Below, one piece after another: positions 8,089-16,934 of a stretch of DNA of 64,000 bases. A program made the position numbers and the translations under genes. This DNA is from Rhizobium sp. PP-CC-3A-592 (GTDB lineage: Bacteria; Pseudomonadota; Alphaproteobacteria; Rhizobiales; Rhizobiaceae): the NCBI RefSeq assembly GCF_003217095.1, contig NZ_QJSR01000001.1, positions 352,916 through 416,915 on the forward strand, in the 5' to 3' direction. Below the pieces are notes generated by a model, which saw nothing but the letters and a program-made list of their open reading frames with translations, was not told where the DNA came from and made no database searches. The first letter of the stretch is position 1; each line of letters opens with the position of its first letter.

Positions 8089-8562
8089 GTGGCCGACCTC
8101 TCCTCTCTGAAAGAACTTGGCACGGTCGTGGAAGCCAGCAACGCTGCTCCCGTTCATGTCAAGAAGATCGACGCCCAGGGCCGCTCCTATGCGACCGGCA
8201 AGCGCAAGAACGCCGTTGCCCGCGTCTGGATCAAGCCGGGCTCCGGCAAGATCACCGTCAACGGCAAGGCTTACCCCGAGTATTTCGCGCGTCCGGTTTT
8301 GCAGATGATTCTGCGCCAGCCGATCTTTGCAGCTGCTCGTGACGGCCAGTTCGATATCGACGCCACGGTTGCCGGTGGCGGTCTGTCCGGCCAGGCCGGT
8401 GCCGTTCGTCACGGTATCTCCAAGGCCCTCACCTACTACGAGCCGGGCCTGCGTCCGGTCCTCAAGAAGGGTGGCTTCCTGACCCGCGACAGCCGCGTCG
8501 TCGAGCGTAAGAAGTACGGCAAGGCGAAGGCCCGTCGTTCGTTCCAGTTCTCCAAGCGTTAA
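8089..8562 (+). CDS. rpsI: 30S ribosomal protein S9
   Basis: 157 residues, longer than E. coli S9 because of the ~30-residue N-terminal extension usual in alphaproteobacteria. The core carries [40 protein letters not shown] and the basic tail [11 protein letters not shown] that reaches the P-site tRNA. It starts at GTG 8089 with AAGGAG at 8074-8079 and is translated in tandem with rplM. A terminator follows at once. Confidence 0.98.
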   Translation: MADLSSLKELGTVVEASNAAPVHVKKIDAQGRSYATGKRKNAVARVWIKPGSGKITVNGKAYPEYFARPVLQMILRQPIFAAARDGQFDIDATVAGGGLSGQAGAVRHGISKALTYYEPGLRPVLKKGGFLTRDSRVVERKKYGKAKARRSFQFSKR

Positions 8563-8586
8563 TCGCTTCGATTTCAGGACTGCGTC

Positions 8587-8615
8587 AAAGGCGGGGCTTC
8601 GGCTCCGCCTTTTTC
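8587..8615 (+). terminator. rho-independent terminator of rplM-rpsI
   Basis: GGCGGGGC (8590-8597) pairs with GCTCCGCC around a TTCG loop, flanked by AAA and followed by a T-rich run CTTTTTCG. It ends the ribosomal protein operon. Confidence 0.88.
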
Positions 8616-8659
8616 GTTTGTGTGGCTTTTTCGTTTGTCTGGCTTTTTCGTTTACAGGG
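8609..8659 (+). repeat. 17-bp tandem repeat (3 units) after the rpsI terminator
   Basis: CTTTTTCGTTTGTGTGG (8609-8625), CTTTTTCGTTTGTCTGG (8626-8642) and CTTTTTCGTTTACAGGG (8643-8659). The T-tract of the terminator has been duplicated in tandem, giving three successive U-rich segments. Copy number is likely to vary between strains by slippage. Confidence 0.85.
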
Positions 8660-8746
8660 CAAAGCCACCTTCGACATCCGAGATCTCCCTTCCCGACGAC
8701 GGCGCTCATGCGGTAGCCTCTTGCAAAGAATCCCTTCGGAGTTTCC

Positions 8747-9700
8747 ATGGCCGGCAAATCGATCGATCACGCCATCACAGCCGGCTCGCTGCTGAGCGCT
8801 GCCAGCGACCCGACCCATGCGGGCATTCTGTCCTTCATGCGCCGCCGCTACAGCAAGACGTTCACCGGCGTCGATGCCGTCGTGTGGGGCATTCCGTTCG
8901 ATGCGGCGACGTCCAACCGGCCGGGTGCCCGCTTCGGGCCGCAGGCCATCCGTCGGGCGTCGGCCATCTTCGACAATGATCCGCAATATCCGTTCCAGCG
9001 CGACCTCTTTGCCGAGATGGCGGTGATCGACGCCGGCGATTGCCTGCTCGACTACGGGCATCATGAGAGGACGCCGGCGACGATCGCGCAGGAGGCGGCG
9101 CGGATCATCGCGTCCGTGCCCTATCTGCTGACGCTCGGCGGCGACCACTTCATCACGCTGCCGCTTCTGCGGGCACACGCCGCCAAGCACGGGCCGCTCG
9201 CCCTCGTCCAGTTCGATGCGCATCAGGATACCTGGCCCGACGCAGAAGGCCGGATCGATCACGGCTCCTTCGTCGGCCGCGCCGTGCGCGAGGGTCTCAT
9301 CGATCCCGCACGCTCGATCCAGGTCGGCATCCGCACCCATGCGCCGGAGGATTTCGGCATTCGCATTCTCTACGGCGATGCGGTGGAGGAGATGAGCGCG
9401 TCCGCCATCGCCGCCGAGATCCTCGCACAGACCCCAGGTGCCGCTGCCTATCTCACGGTCGATATCGACTGCCTCGATCCGGCCTTTGCGCCGGGCACGG
9501 GTACGCCGGTCTCGGGCGGGCTGTCGAGCGCGAAGCTCCTCTCGGTCCTGCGCCGGCTGGCGCCGCTCGACATTCGCGGCTCCGACGTGGTCGAGGTGGC
9601 GCCGGCCTACGACCATGCCGATATCACCGCCATTGCCGCATCCACCGTCGCGATGTATATGCTCGGCCTGCGCGCGGAGCGGCTCGCGGCCGGCCGGTAA
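8747..9700 (+). CDS. speB: agmatinase / ureohydrolase family
   Basis: 317 residues. The binuclear manganese site is complete: GGDHFIT (His), VQFDAHQDT (Asp-x-His-x-Asp) and VDIDCLDPAFAPGTGTP (Asp-x-Asp). RPGARFGPQAIRRAS near the N-terminus is the typical arginase-fold loop. It is expected to hydrolyse agmatine to putrescine and urea, though close relatives act on guanidinobutyrate or other guanidino compounds and the sequence does not settle this. ATG 8747 has GGAG seven bases upstream. The gene lies between rpsI and argC, as in Sinorhizobium. Confidence 0.9.
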   Translation: MAGKSIDHAITAGSLLSAASDPTHAGILSFMRRRYSKTFTGVDAVVWGIPFDAATSNRPGARFGPQAIRRASAIFDNDPQYPFQRDLFAEMAVIDAGDCLLDYGHHERTPATIAQEAARIIASVPYLLTLGGDHFITLPLLRAHAAKHGPLALVQFDAHQDTWPDAEGRIDHGSFVGRAVREGLIDPARSIQVGIRTHAPEDFGIRILYGDAVEEMSASAIAAEILAQTPGAAAYLTVDIDCLDPAFAPGTGTPVSGGLSSAKLLSVLRRLAPLDIRGSDVVEVAPAYDHADITAIAASTVAMYMLGLRAERLAAGR

Positions 9701-9792
9701 CGATCGACGGCTGCTGTTATCAAACTGAATCAAGAGCATGACAGACTGAGTCCGACCACACGCGCAACCTCTTGAACCGACGGGACAAAGAC

Positions 9793-10725
9793 ATGACGGC
9801 TAAGATCTTCATCGATGGCGAACACGGCACCACGGGGCTGCAGATCCGCGCCCGCATGGCCGATCGCAAGGATGTCGAGCTCCTGTCGATCCCCGCGGCC
9901 GAACGGCGCAATGCGGCCTTGCGCGAAGACCTCCTGAACAGCGCCGACATTGCCATTCTCTGCCTTCCGGACGACGCCTCCAAAGAGGCCGTCGCCATGC
10001 TGGCCGGCAACAACAGCGTCCGCATCATCGATACCTCGACCGCCTATCGCGTGGCGCCCGACTGGGCCTATGGCTTTGCGGAAATGGATGCCGCTCAGGC
10101 CGACAAGATCCGCGCCTCGCGCCTCGTTGCCAATCCCGGTTGCTACCCGACCGGCGCCATCGGCCTCGTGCGGCCGTTGCGGCAGGCGGGCATTCTGCCG
10201 GAAAGCTATCCGGTCAGCGTCAACGCCATCTCCGGCTATACCGGCGGCGGCAAGCAGATGATCGCCCAGATCGAGGACCCGGCGAACCCCGATCCCATCA
10301 CCTCCCCCGGTTTCCTCTACGGCCTGCCGCTGAAGCACAAGCATGTGGCCGAGATGAAGACGCATGGCATGCTGGGGCGCACCCCGCTGTTCTCGCCCTC
10401 CGTCGGCAAGTTCCCGCAGGGCATGATCGTGCAGGTTCCGCTGTTCCTCGAAGAGGTTGGTAACGGTGCGACGCTGGAGAGCATTCACGGCGCGCTCTTT
10501 GCGCATTATGCAGGCCAGTCGATCGTCGAGGTCGTGCCGCTGGAAACCAGTGCCGGCCTGCCGCGCGTCGATGCCGTGGAACTCGCGGGCACCGACCGCA
10601 TGAAGCTCTTCGTCTTCGGCACGCCGGGTGGCGAGCATGTCAACCTCGTGGCGCTGCTCGACAATCTCGGCAAGGGCGCCTCGGGTGCCGCCGTGCAGAA
10701 CATGGACCTGATGCTGTCGGCCTGA
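9793..10725 (+). CDS. argC: N-acetyl-gamma-glutamyl-phosphate reductase
   Basis: 310 residues, the short (type 2) ArgC form usual in rhizobia. [18 protein letters not shown] is the NADP-binding loop, [18 protein letters not shown] holds the catalytic Cys, and HKHVAEM supplies the His. It catalyses the third step of arginine synthesis, reducing N-acetylglutamyl-phosphate to the semialdehyde. An in-frame start at 9772 would add seven unlikely residues; ATG 9793 matches relatives. A strong terminator follows. Confidence 0.96.
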   Translation: MTAKIFIDGEHGTTGLQIRARMADRKDVELLSIPAAERRNAALREDLLNSADIAILCLPDDASKEAVAMLAGNNSVRIIDTSTAYRVAPDWAYGFAEMDAAQADKIRASRLVANPGCYPTGAIGLVRPLRQAGILPESYPVSVNAISGYTGGGKQMIAQIEDPANPDPITSPGFLYGLPLKHKHVAEMKTHGMLGRTPLFSPSVGKFPQGMIVQVPLFLEEVGNGATLESIHGALFAHYAGQSIVEVVPLETSAGLPRVDAVELAGTDRMKLFVFGTPGGEHVNLVALLDNLGKGASGAAVQNMDLMLSA

Positions 10726-10755
10726 GCGGCGGCCGCCAATATTATACGATCCTCG

Positions 10756-10792
10756 TCGCCTCGGTGCCTCTTGCACCGGGGCGATTTTTTTT
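10756..10792 (+). terminator. terminator between argC and ctaA
   Basis: TCGCCTCGGTGC (10756-10767) pairs with GCACCGGGGCGA (10773-10784) with one G-T pair, followed by eight T residues. It serves argC. The ctaA stop codon lies in the T-run on the other strand. Confidence 0.9.
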
Positions 10793-11921
10793 AGCGCGCA
10801 GATATTGAGGAGAAAGCCGAGCCCTGCACCACCTGCGCCTCCGCCGGATATTCCCCGACGAAGCCGCGCCAGTGGGCGATGGCGAAGCCGAGGACGACGA
10901 GTGCGCCCGCCTGGTGGGCGACGCCCCAGACGATCGGCACCTGCAGGATCAGCGTCATGATGCCGATCGACGCCTGCACCACGACCAGACAGGCGAGCAC
11001 GACAGCGCGGCGGGCGTGGGTGGAGCGCGGCGCGAGGCGTAGATTGGCGATCATGTGGATCACGACCAGCGCCAGCAGGACATAAGCGCCGCAGCGGTGC
11101 ACGAACTGCACGGTCTTCGGGTTTTCGAAGAGATTGCGCCAGCCGGGGCTCTGGATGAAGAGGTCGCCGGGGATCAGCGCGCCATCCATCAGCGGCCAGG
11201 TGTTGTAGCTCAGGCCCGCATCCAGACCGGCGACGAGAGCGCCGAGATAGATCTGAAACAGGGCCATCAGCGCGATGCCGGCGGCGACCAGAATGGAGTA
11301 GCGCGTCGGCGGCGCGTCGTTGCGGTGCGGCGAGAGGCCCCGCAGGATCCACAGACAGGCCGAAAAGATCAGACAGGCGATGATCAGATGGGTCGCCAGA
11401 CGGTACTGGCTGACATCCGTGCGGTTGACGAGGCCGGACGAGACCATCCACCAGCCGATGAAGCCCTGGAAGCCGCCGAGCGCGAGAATGCCGAGAAGCG
11501 GCAGTTTCAGCCGCCGCTCGATGCGGCCCGTGAGCCAGAAGACGGCGAGCGGCAGAGCGAAGATGACGCCGATCGACCGGGCCAGCGCCCGATGCGCCCA
11601 TTCCCACCAGAAGATGGTCTTGAACCCTTCGACTGTCATGTCGCTGTTCATCTGCGAATATTGCGGGATCTGCTTGTAGAGGGTGAACTCCTCTTCCCAT
11701 TCCGCTTCCGACAGCGGCGGGATGACGCCGTGGATCGGCTTCCACTCGGTGATGGAGAGGCCCGATTCGGTCAGCCGCGTCGCACCGCCGACAAGGACCA
11801 GCGCAAACAGTGCGAACACGACGACGCCGAGCCAGATGCGGATCTGGCGACGGTTGCGCCGGGCGGTATCGATCTCCCGCGTCAGCCGTTCTTCTATCAT
11901 GATGGGGTCGGCACTGGTCAT
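10791..11921 (-). CDS. ctaA: heme A synthase (Cox15/CtaA)
   Basis: 376 residues with eight hydrophobic helices. The type II (Cox15) signatures are GGATRLTESGLSITEW, FKTIFWWEWAHRALAR, QGFIGWWMVSSGL, FVHRCGAYVLLALVVIHM and VAHQAGALVVL, which contain the heme-ligand histidines. It hydroxylates heme O to heme A for cytochrome aa3 oxidase, in the inner membrane. I chose ATG 11921 (GGAG seven bases upstream); the frame continues to 12170 without family sequence. The oxidase genes are not in the window. Confidence 0.95.
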   Translation of the reverse strand: MTSADPIMIEERLTREIDTARRNRRQIRIWLGVVVFALFALVLVGGATRLTESGLSITEWKPIHGVIPPLSEAEWEEEFTLYKQIPQYSQMNSDMTVEGFKTIFWWEWAHRALARSIGVIFALPLAVFWLTGRIERRLKLPLLGILALGGFQGFIGWWMVSSGLVNRTDVSQYRLATHLIIACLIFSACLWILRGLSPHRNDAPPTRYSILVAAGIALMALFQIYLGALVAGLDAGLSYNTWPLMDGALIPGDLFIQSPGWRNLFENPKTVQFVHRCGAYVLLALVVIHMIANLRLAPRSTHARRAVVLACLVVVQASIGIMTLILQVPIVWGVAHQAGALVVLGFAIAHWRGFVGEYPAEAQVVQGSAFSSISAR

Positions 11922-12114
11922 CGCGCTGCTCCGTTCGCCTTGCTGGCGGTCGCCGGGGACGGAAAGAGGATGTCGTCCGGTACAGCGTTGATTTGCATCA
12001 GTCCGGCAGGCATGACAAGGAGTGGCTTTGCGGCATGCCGTCGCGGCCCTGCCTGCGCGCGTCATTGTGATCGTGTACAGGGCAGGACGAACGCTTCTGG
12101 AGGAGATTGAGACA

Positions 12115-12330
12115 ATGCCGGTGCGCCTTCGCAAACTGATCGGGACGATTCTCATCATCGTGCTCGTCATTTCCTACGCGCTCATCGCCACCACCTTCGC
12201 CGAACTGCTGCTCGGCGCGTCGCCGTGGTGGGTGCATCTTCTCTACTTCTTCTTCACCGGCCTTCTCTGGGTGCTGCCGGCCATGCTCATCATCAAGTGG
12301 ATGGAAAAGCCCGCAAAACCACGCTCGTGA
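12115..12330 (+). CDS. DUF2842 domain-containing membrane protein
   Basis: 71 residues, two transmembrane helices: LIGTILIIVLVISYALIATT and a second, LYFFFTGLLWVLPAMLIIKW. The opening MPVRLRKLIGT and the GLLWVLPAMLIIKWM end are the DUF2842 family pattern, known only from alphaproteobacteria. No function is known. ATG 12115 has GGAGGAG 8-15 bases upstream. The phosphoesterase starts ten bases after its stop, so they are probably co-transcribed. Confidence 0.85.
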   Translation: MPVRLRKLIGTILIIVLVISYALIATTFAELLLGASPWWVHLLYFFFTGLLWVLPAMLIIKWMEKPAKPRS

Positions 12331-12340
12331 GGTCGCGCCC

Positions 12341-13084
12341 ATGAAGATCGCCGTCATCGCAGATATCCACGGCAATGCCCCGGCGCTCGAAGCCGTGCTT
12401 GCCGACATCGACAGCCAGGGCATCCGCGAGATCGTCAATCTCGGCGATCACCTCAGCGGCCCCATCGACCCGGCCCGCACAGCCGATCTCCTGATGGCGC
12501 GCGATATCGTCTCGATCCGAGGCAATCACGACCGTGCGCTGCTGACGCTGGAACCCGAGGCCATGATCTCGATCGACCGCTTCGCGCGTCAAGCGCTGGA
12601 CGAAGGCCACCTCGCCTGGCTGCGAGCCCTGCCCCCGACGCTTCACATGGACGAGCACGGGCTCTTCCTCTGCCACGGCACGCCGCAGGACGATCTCGTC
12701 TACTGGCTCGAGGACCTGACCGCGGCGGGTGTCGTGCACCGTGCGGATGCCGCGCGCATCGAACGCTTTGCGGCCGGCATCAACGTGCCCGTGCTCCTTT
12801 GCGCGCACACGCATATTCCCCGCCTCGTCACGCTGTCCGACGGGCGGCTCGTGCTCAATCCCGGCAGCGTCGGCTGCCCGGCCTATGAGGACGATGAGCC
12901 CGTCGTCCACAAGGTGGAGACCGGAACGCCGCGCGCATCCTATGCCGTCATCGACCGGCGCGCGGACGGCAGTACCGAAGTTGCCTTCCGGCTGATCGCC
13001 TATGATCATGCCTCCGCCGCTCGTCTTGCGGCGGAAAACGGGCACCCGGACTGGGCCCGCGTGCTGTCCACCGGCTGGGTGTAA
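12341..13084 (+). CDS. metallophosphoesterase (YfcE/MJ0936-like)
   Basis: 247 residues. Calcineurin-like metal-site motifs appear in order: IADIHGN at residues ~7-12, NLGDHLSGP, RGNHDRALL, LCHGTPQDD and CAHTHIP. The order and the YAVIDRR strand near the C-terminus match the small bacterial phosphodiesterases of the DUF2436/YfcE type. The substrate is unknown. It lies ten bases after the DUF2842 gene and is followed by the polysaccharide cluster on the same strand, but a 144-base gap suggests separate control. Confidence 0.88.
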   Translation: MKIAVIADIHGNAPALEAVLADIDSQGIREIVNLGDHLSGPIDPARTADLLMARDIVSIRGNHDRALLTLEPEAMISIDRFARQALDEGHLAWLRALPPTLHMDEHGLFLCHGTPQDDLVYWLEDLTAAGVVHRADAARIERFAAGINVPVLLCAHTHIPRLVTLSDGRLVLNPGSVGCPAYEDDEPVVHKVETGTPRASYAVIDRRADGSTEVAFRLIAYDHASAARLAAENGHPDWARVLSTGWV

Positions 13085-13228
13085 CGAAGCGGCACGCCTT
13101 AACTCTGCGATAACCCCGTCATCGGATATCGCCACGAAGCCGCACAAATGCGCGCAGGCTTAAGCAAACGTCAGAGGCTTTCCGGGCTAGATGCCGCCAA
13201 CGCGTTTCAGACGGAGGGCTCTTTCGTG

Positions 13229-14491
13229 ATGAATGCCCATATCAGTGCTTTTTCGATCGACACCCCGCTCGCGGGCCTACGCAGCGAAGCCAATACCAAC
13301 ATGACCACCGGCATGCCTTCGGATCTCACCGTGTCGGTGCATGTCCTGATGTCTGCGCTGGAAGCGGACTGGCGTGCGCTGGAGGCTGCGAACACCGTTT
13401 CGCTCCACCAGAGCTTCGACTGGTGCGCAAGCTGGGTGGCGACACATGTCGAGCGGCCGCTTCTGCTGCGCGGCCGGCTTGGCGATCGCACCATCTTCAT
13501 CCTGCCGCTCGAGCTGGTGCGCAACGGGCTGTTCCGCACGGCCCGCTTCATCGGCGCGCCGCACAGCAATATCAACACCGGCATCTTCGCCGAGGACCTG
13601 GGCGGCCTGCCGCGCGAGACACTGGCGGAATGGGTCCTGCAGGAACTCGTCACCAAGCTTGCCCATGTCGCCGACATCGTCACACTGGAGAAGATTCCGC
13701 TGGAATGGCGGGGCCAGCCCCATGCGCTCGCCTCCCTGCCCTCCATCCGCAACCAGAATGCCTCCTACCAGCTGCCACTGCTGCCGGATTTCGCAGCCAC
13801 GCTCGCGCAGCTCAACGCCAAGCGCCGGCGCAAGAAGTTCCGCGTGTCCGAGCGGCGCATGGAGACCTATGGCGGCTATGACTACATCATCGCCGAAAGC
13901 CTCGACGAGCGCCGTGCGATTCTCGACGTTTTCCTGGCCCAGAAGGCCGCACGGTTCGAAACTCTGGGATTGCCGAACGTCTTCCGGGACGCGCCGACGC
14001 AGGCCTTCCTGCGCGCGGCGATTTCCCATGACGGAACGCCGGACAGCCGCCCGCTGGCGCTGCACGCGCTGCGCCTTCGCAGCGAAGCCGACAGCCGCAT
14101 CGTGGCCATCGCCGGCGTCTCGCGCAAGGGCGACCACATGATCTGCCAGTTCGGGTCGATCGACGAGACGCTGGCGGCGGATGCGAGCCCGGGCGAGCTG
14201 CTGTTCCACAGGATCATCGAGCGGGCCTGCGGCGAAGGCGTCCGCCTGTTCGATTTCGGGATCGGCGACCAGCCCTACAAGCGTTCCTGGTGCACGGTCG
14301 AAACGACGCAATACGACATCGTCCTGCCTCTCACCCTTCGCGGCCGGGTCGCGGCCGGCGTCCACCGGCTGATCGTGCGCGCCAAGCGTGCCATCAAGGC
14401 GAACCGCCAGATCTATTGCGCCGTCCAGCGGTTCCGCCAGAGACAGCAGGGCAAGACGGCGCCGGTATCGGCGGACATCGACGTAGACTGA
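13229..14491 (+). CDS. CelD/BcsL-like GNAT acyltransferase of the polysaccharide cluster
   Basis: 420 residues, a two-GNAT-domain protein of the CelD/BioF2-like family. RRRKKFRVSERRMETYGGYDY (middle) and FDFGIGDQPYKRSWCTVE (C-terminal) are typical. Such proteins occur in bacterial exopolysaccharide and cellulose clusters, where they are thought to acylate sugars or precursors. ATG 13229 has ACGGAGGG ten bases upstream. It is convergent with the Wzc-like gene (7-base gap) and is the first gene of the 13.2-23.0 kb surface polysaccharide block. The acyl donor and target cannot be read. Confidence 0.82.
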   Translation: MNAHISAFSIDTPLAGLRSEANTNMTTGMPSDLTVSVHVLMSALEADWRALEAANTVSLHQSFDWCASWVATHVERPLLLRGRLGDRTIFILPLELVRNGLFRTARFIGAPHSNINTGIFAEDLGGLPRETLAEWVLQELVTKLAHVADIVTLEKIPLEWRGQPHALASLPSIRNQNASYQLPLLPDFAATLAQLNAKRRRKKFRVSERRMETYGGYDYIIAESLDERRAILDVFLAQKAARFETLGLPNVFRDAPTQAFLRAAISHDGTPDSRPLALHALRLRSEADSRIVAIAGVSRKGDHMICQFGSIDETLAADASPGELLFHRIIERACGEGVRLFDFGIGDQPYKRSWCTVETTQYDIVLPLTLRGRVAAGVHRLIVRAKRAIKANRQIYCAVQRFRQRQQGKTAPVSADIDVD

Positions 14492-14498
14492 ACGCGCC

Positions 14499-16733
14499 TT
14501 ACGCGGCGCGGCGGTCCGGCTCCGGCAGTGGCTGGTCGGCAAGCCGTGCATCCATGATGTGGATGTGGTCGTAGCCCGCTTCCGCAAATTCCGTGATGAT
14601 CTCGACGATGTCCTCGGCGGAAACCTCGGGCACCGAGAAGATGATCTCGACATCATGAGCGCGCGCGAGACGCGACACCGCGTCCGCGTCCGCGTCCGCA
14701 CATTCGACCAGCACGAGGTCGTACGCATCCGTCAGGGCTTCGATGATGATCTGGAGACGGTCGATCGCCTGCATGGCCACCGCCGGATCGGCATCGCCGC
14801 GCGGAACGATATGCGCGTCCGAACCGCGGTCCGCATGGAGCGCATCCGCAAAGGCAATCTCGTCGGCGAGCAGATTGGTGATTCCGGGCAGGTTTGCGGA
14901 CAGCGCCATCAAGGCCGTTGGGCAGCCGGATGCGGTGAGATCGACCAGCACGACGCGCCGCCCCTCCTCCGAAACCATCCGCGCCAGCGCCACCGTCTGA
15001 CGGGAACCGGCATCGCCCGTCGGGGATACGATGAAGGCGAGCGGTACGCGATCAACGATCAATGCGGCCGCCACGTTCTCCACGAAGAAGCCGTCGAGTG
15101 GCACATCGGCCGCCAGTTCCTGTTCCCTAACATCTGCGGAGGATGCGGAGGAGGCGACAGTGGCAACGTCGCGGGCGACCGTGGGCTGCACCGTCCCGCG
15201 CGCACTCTCGACGGTCGCGGCATCCCGCCGAAAGCTCCAGCCGCGCTTCGTCCGTGGATCCGGCGTGTTCGGCGGCACAGGCGGCATGGGTTGCGCAGAG
15301 ACCGCGACTGGCACCGGGACGGGCCCCCCGACCGGGCGCAGGGCGCGGCCGCTGAAAAGCTCCTGCAGCATGATGACGACGCAGCTCAGGAGAAAGGCCG
15401 CCAGTGCCGCGACGATGGTGATCGGAAGGATCTTCGGGAAGCTCGCTTCCGTCGGTTCGACAGCGCTGGAGATCACACGCGCATCCGCCGGCGCGGCGCT
15501 GGCGCCGGTGCGGGAGCTCGCCTCGCGGTAGCGCGACAGGTATGTTTCCAGCAATTGCCGCTGGGCCGCGGCCTCGCGTTCCAGCGCGCGCAGGCCGACC
15601 TCGTCTTCGCCGGCCTTGGCGGAAGAGGACTTGAGCGTGTTCATCTGCTGGGTGAGCTGGCGCTCGCGCAGTTCGCCGACCTTCGCCTCGTTTTCAAGGC
15701 TTGCCAAAATCTTCTGCGTTTCCTCGCGGATCTGCGCGCGGATGCCCGTCAGCTGCGAACGCAGAGCCTTGATTCGGGGATGACCGTCGAGCAGCGTGGT
15801 CGACAGGTCGGCCGTCTGGTTCTGGATCTGCGATTCGGACTCCTTCAGGCGCTGGATCATCGCGGAGCCCACGACCTCGTTCACGGTCTCGGCGCCGCGG
15901 CCGCTGGACAATGCAGCGCGCACATTTTCCGCCCGCGCCTCGGCCGTCGCCCGGTCACCGCGCACGCGGGCGAGTTCCGTCGAGATATCGGTCAGCTCGC
16001 GCGTGGCAAAGGTGCCGCTGTCGCCGGAGGGCAGCAGGTCGGAACTGGAGCGGTATTCGGCAATCTTCGCTTCCGCCGCCCGTACCTTCTCCCGCAGGTT
16101 CGCGATCTCCGGCTCCAGCCAGCGGCTGGCCTCCGTGTTGGAATCGAGCTTCGCGCCGGCCTTCAGCGAGAGATAGATCTTCGCCATCTCGTTGGGGATG
16201 GCCGCGGCAAGCGCCCGATCCTTCGAGGTGAACTGGATGCCGATGACGCGCGATTTCTCGACCTGGTAGACCTGCAGTTTTTCCTGATACTCCTTCAGCA
16301 CCCGTTCTTCCGGCGGCATGTCGAGCGGATTGCGCTTGAGGCCGAGCATCACGAGGATATCGGAGATGGCGGACGGGTCGGCCGTCGGGTCGAACTCCTT
16401 CAACTCGTGCAGCCGCATGTTGCGCGCCACCTGCTTGATCAGATCGACCGAGCGCAGCAGTTGAACCTCGCTCGAAATACCCGGCTCGTCGAAGGATGTG
16501 GCGCTGGCGGCGGAGGGTTGCAGGGACGTCGAACTGAATTCCGGCTCGCGCGGCTCGATCAGCAGACGCGCCTCGCTGTCGTAGCGCGGCGAGATCATGT
16601 GTGCTGCGGTGAAAGCGAGTGCGGCCACGGCCACCGTGGTCAGGAGTACCCGCGTCCGGCGACGCCAGATCGCACGGACCAGACCCCCGAGGTCGATATC
16701 CACGTCCTGTTGACTGCCGCTAAAGCCTGACAT
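14499..16733 (-). CDS. Wzc-like polysaccharide co-polymerase with degenerate kinase domain
   Basis: 744 residues. The N-terminal Wzz domain starts DIDLGGLVRAIWRRRTRVLL with one membrane helix, and a long coiled-coil (about residues 190-440) precedes a second helix, ILPITIVAALAAFLLSCVVI. The C-terminal part has the BY-kinase fold, but its P-loop reads SPTGDAGSRQT (570-580), without the Gly-Lys-Ser/Thr needed for ATP, and Walker A' reads VVLVDLTASGCP (594-605), not the usual D-A-D. The C-terminus has no tyrosine cluster. It should still set chain length or bridge to the outer membrane exporter. It is divergent from the Wza-like gene. Confidence 0.88.
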   Translation of the reverse strand: MSGFSGSQQDVDIDLGGLVRAIWRRRTRVLLTTVAVAALAFTAAHMISPRYDSEARLLIEPREPEFSSTSLQPSAASATSFDEPGISSEVQLLRSVDLIKQVARNMRLHELKEFDPTADPSAISDILVMLGLKRNPLDMPPEERVLKEYQEKLQVYQVEKSRVIGIQFTSKDRALAAAIPNEMAKIYLSLKAGAKLDSNTEASRWLEPEIANLREKVRAAEAKIAEYRSSSDLLPSGDSGTFATRELTDISTELARVRGDRATAEARAENVRAALSSGRGAETVNEVVGSAMIQRLKESESQIQNQTADLSTTLLDGHPRIKALRSQLTGIRAQIREETQKILASLENEAKVGELRERQLTQQMNTLKSSSAKAGEDEVGLRALEREAAAQRQLLETYLSRYREASSRTGASAAPADARVISSAVEPTEASFPKILPITIVAALAAFLLSCVVIMLQELFSGRALRPVGGPVPVPVAVSAQPMPPVPPNTPDPRTKRGWSFRRDAATVESARGTVQPTVARDVATVASSASSADVREQELAADVPLDGFFVENVAAALIVDRVPLAFIVSPTGDAGSRQTVALARMVSEEGRRVVLVDLTASGCPTALMALSANLPGITNLLADEIAFADALHADRGSDAHIVPRGDADPAVAMQAIDRLQIIIEALTDAYDLVLVECADADADAVSRLARAHDVEIIFSVPEVSAEDIVEIITEFAEAGYDHIHIMDARLADQPLPEPDRRAA

Positions 16734-16934
16734 CCACGCACCTGCACACGAGCATTGTTGGCGCACAGGGTAAAGAAAGATGGTAACCCGAGCGTTAACG
16801 CGTGGGTGGCATAAGCCTTCCATATACTATTTTAGCGATCTCCGATTTGCACCGACGTACCGGTTCCTTTACCGGCTGTTAACCCTAACAGATCGATAAC
16901 AGCATCACGTTCGTCCTTGAAACGCGAGAATCGC
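16734..16934. promoter_or_regulatory. divergent promoter region of the wzc-like and wza-like genes
   Basis: 201 bases that must drive both genes. A perfect inverted repeat CTGTTA-ACCC-TAACAG lies at 16876-16891, about 45 bases before the wza-like start, and is followed by another half-site GATAACAG. Nearer the wzc-like start, the minus strand reads TTAACGCTCGGGTTAC, close to a CtrA-type TTAA-N7-TTAA site. Both are suggestions from pattern only. Confidence 0.4.

Noticed and set aside
8609-8659. Repeat array that could be taken as CRISPR
   Set aside because: Units are only 17 bases with no spacers, and they derive from the terminator T-tract.
14559-16730. Very long plus-strand open frame (723 codons) opposite the wzc-like gene
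   Set aside because: Rich in Arg/His/Gly with no domain, and it is the exact complement of a gene with clear family sequence. It is a GC-driven shadow.
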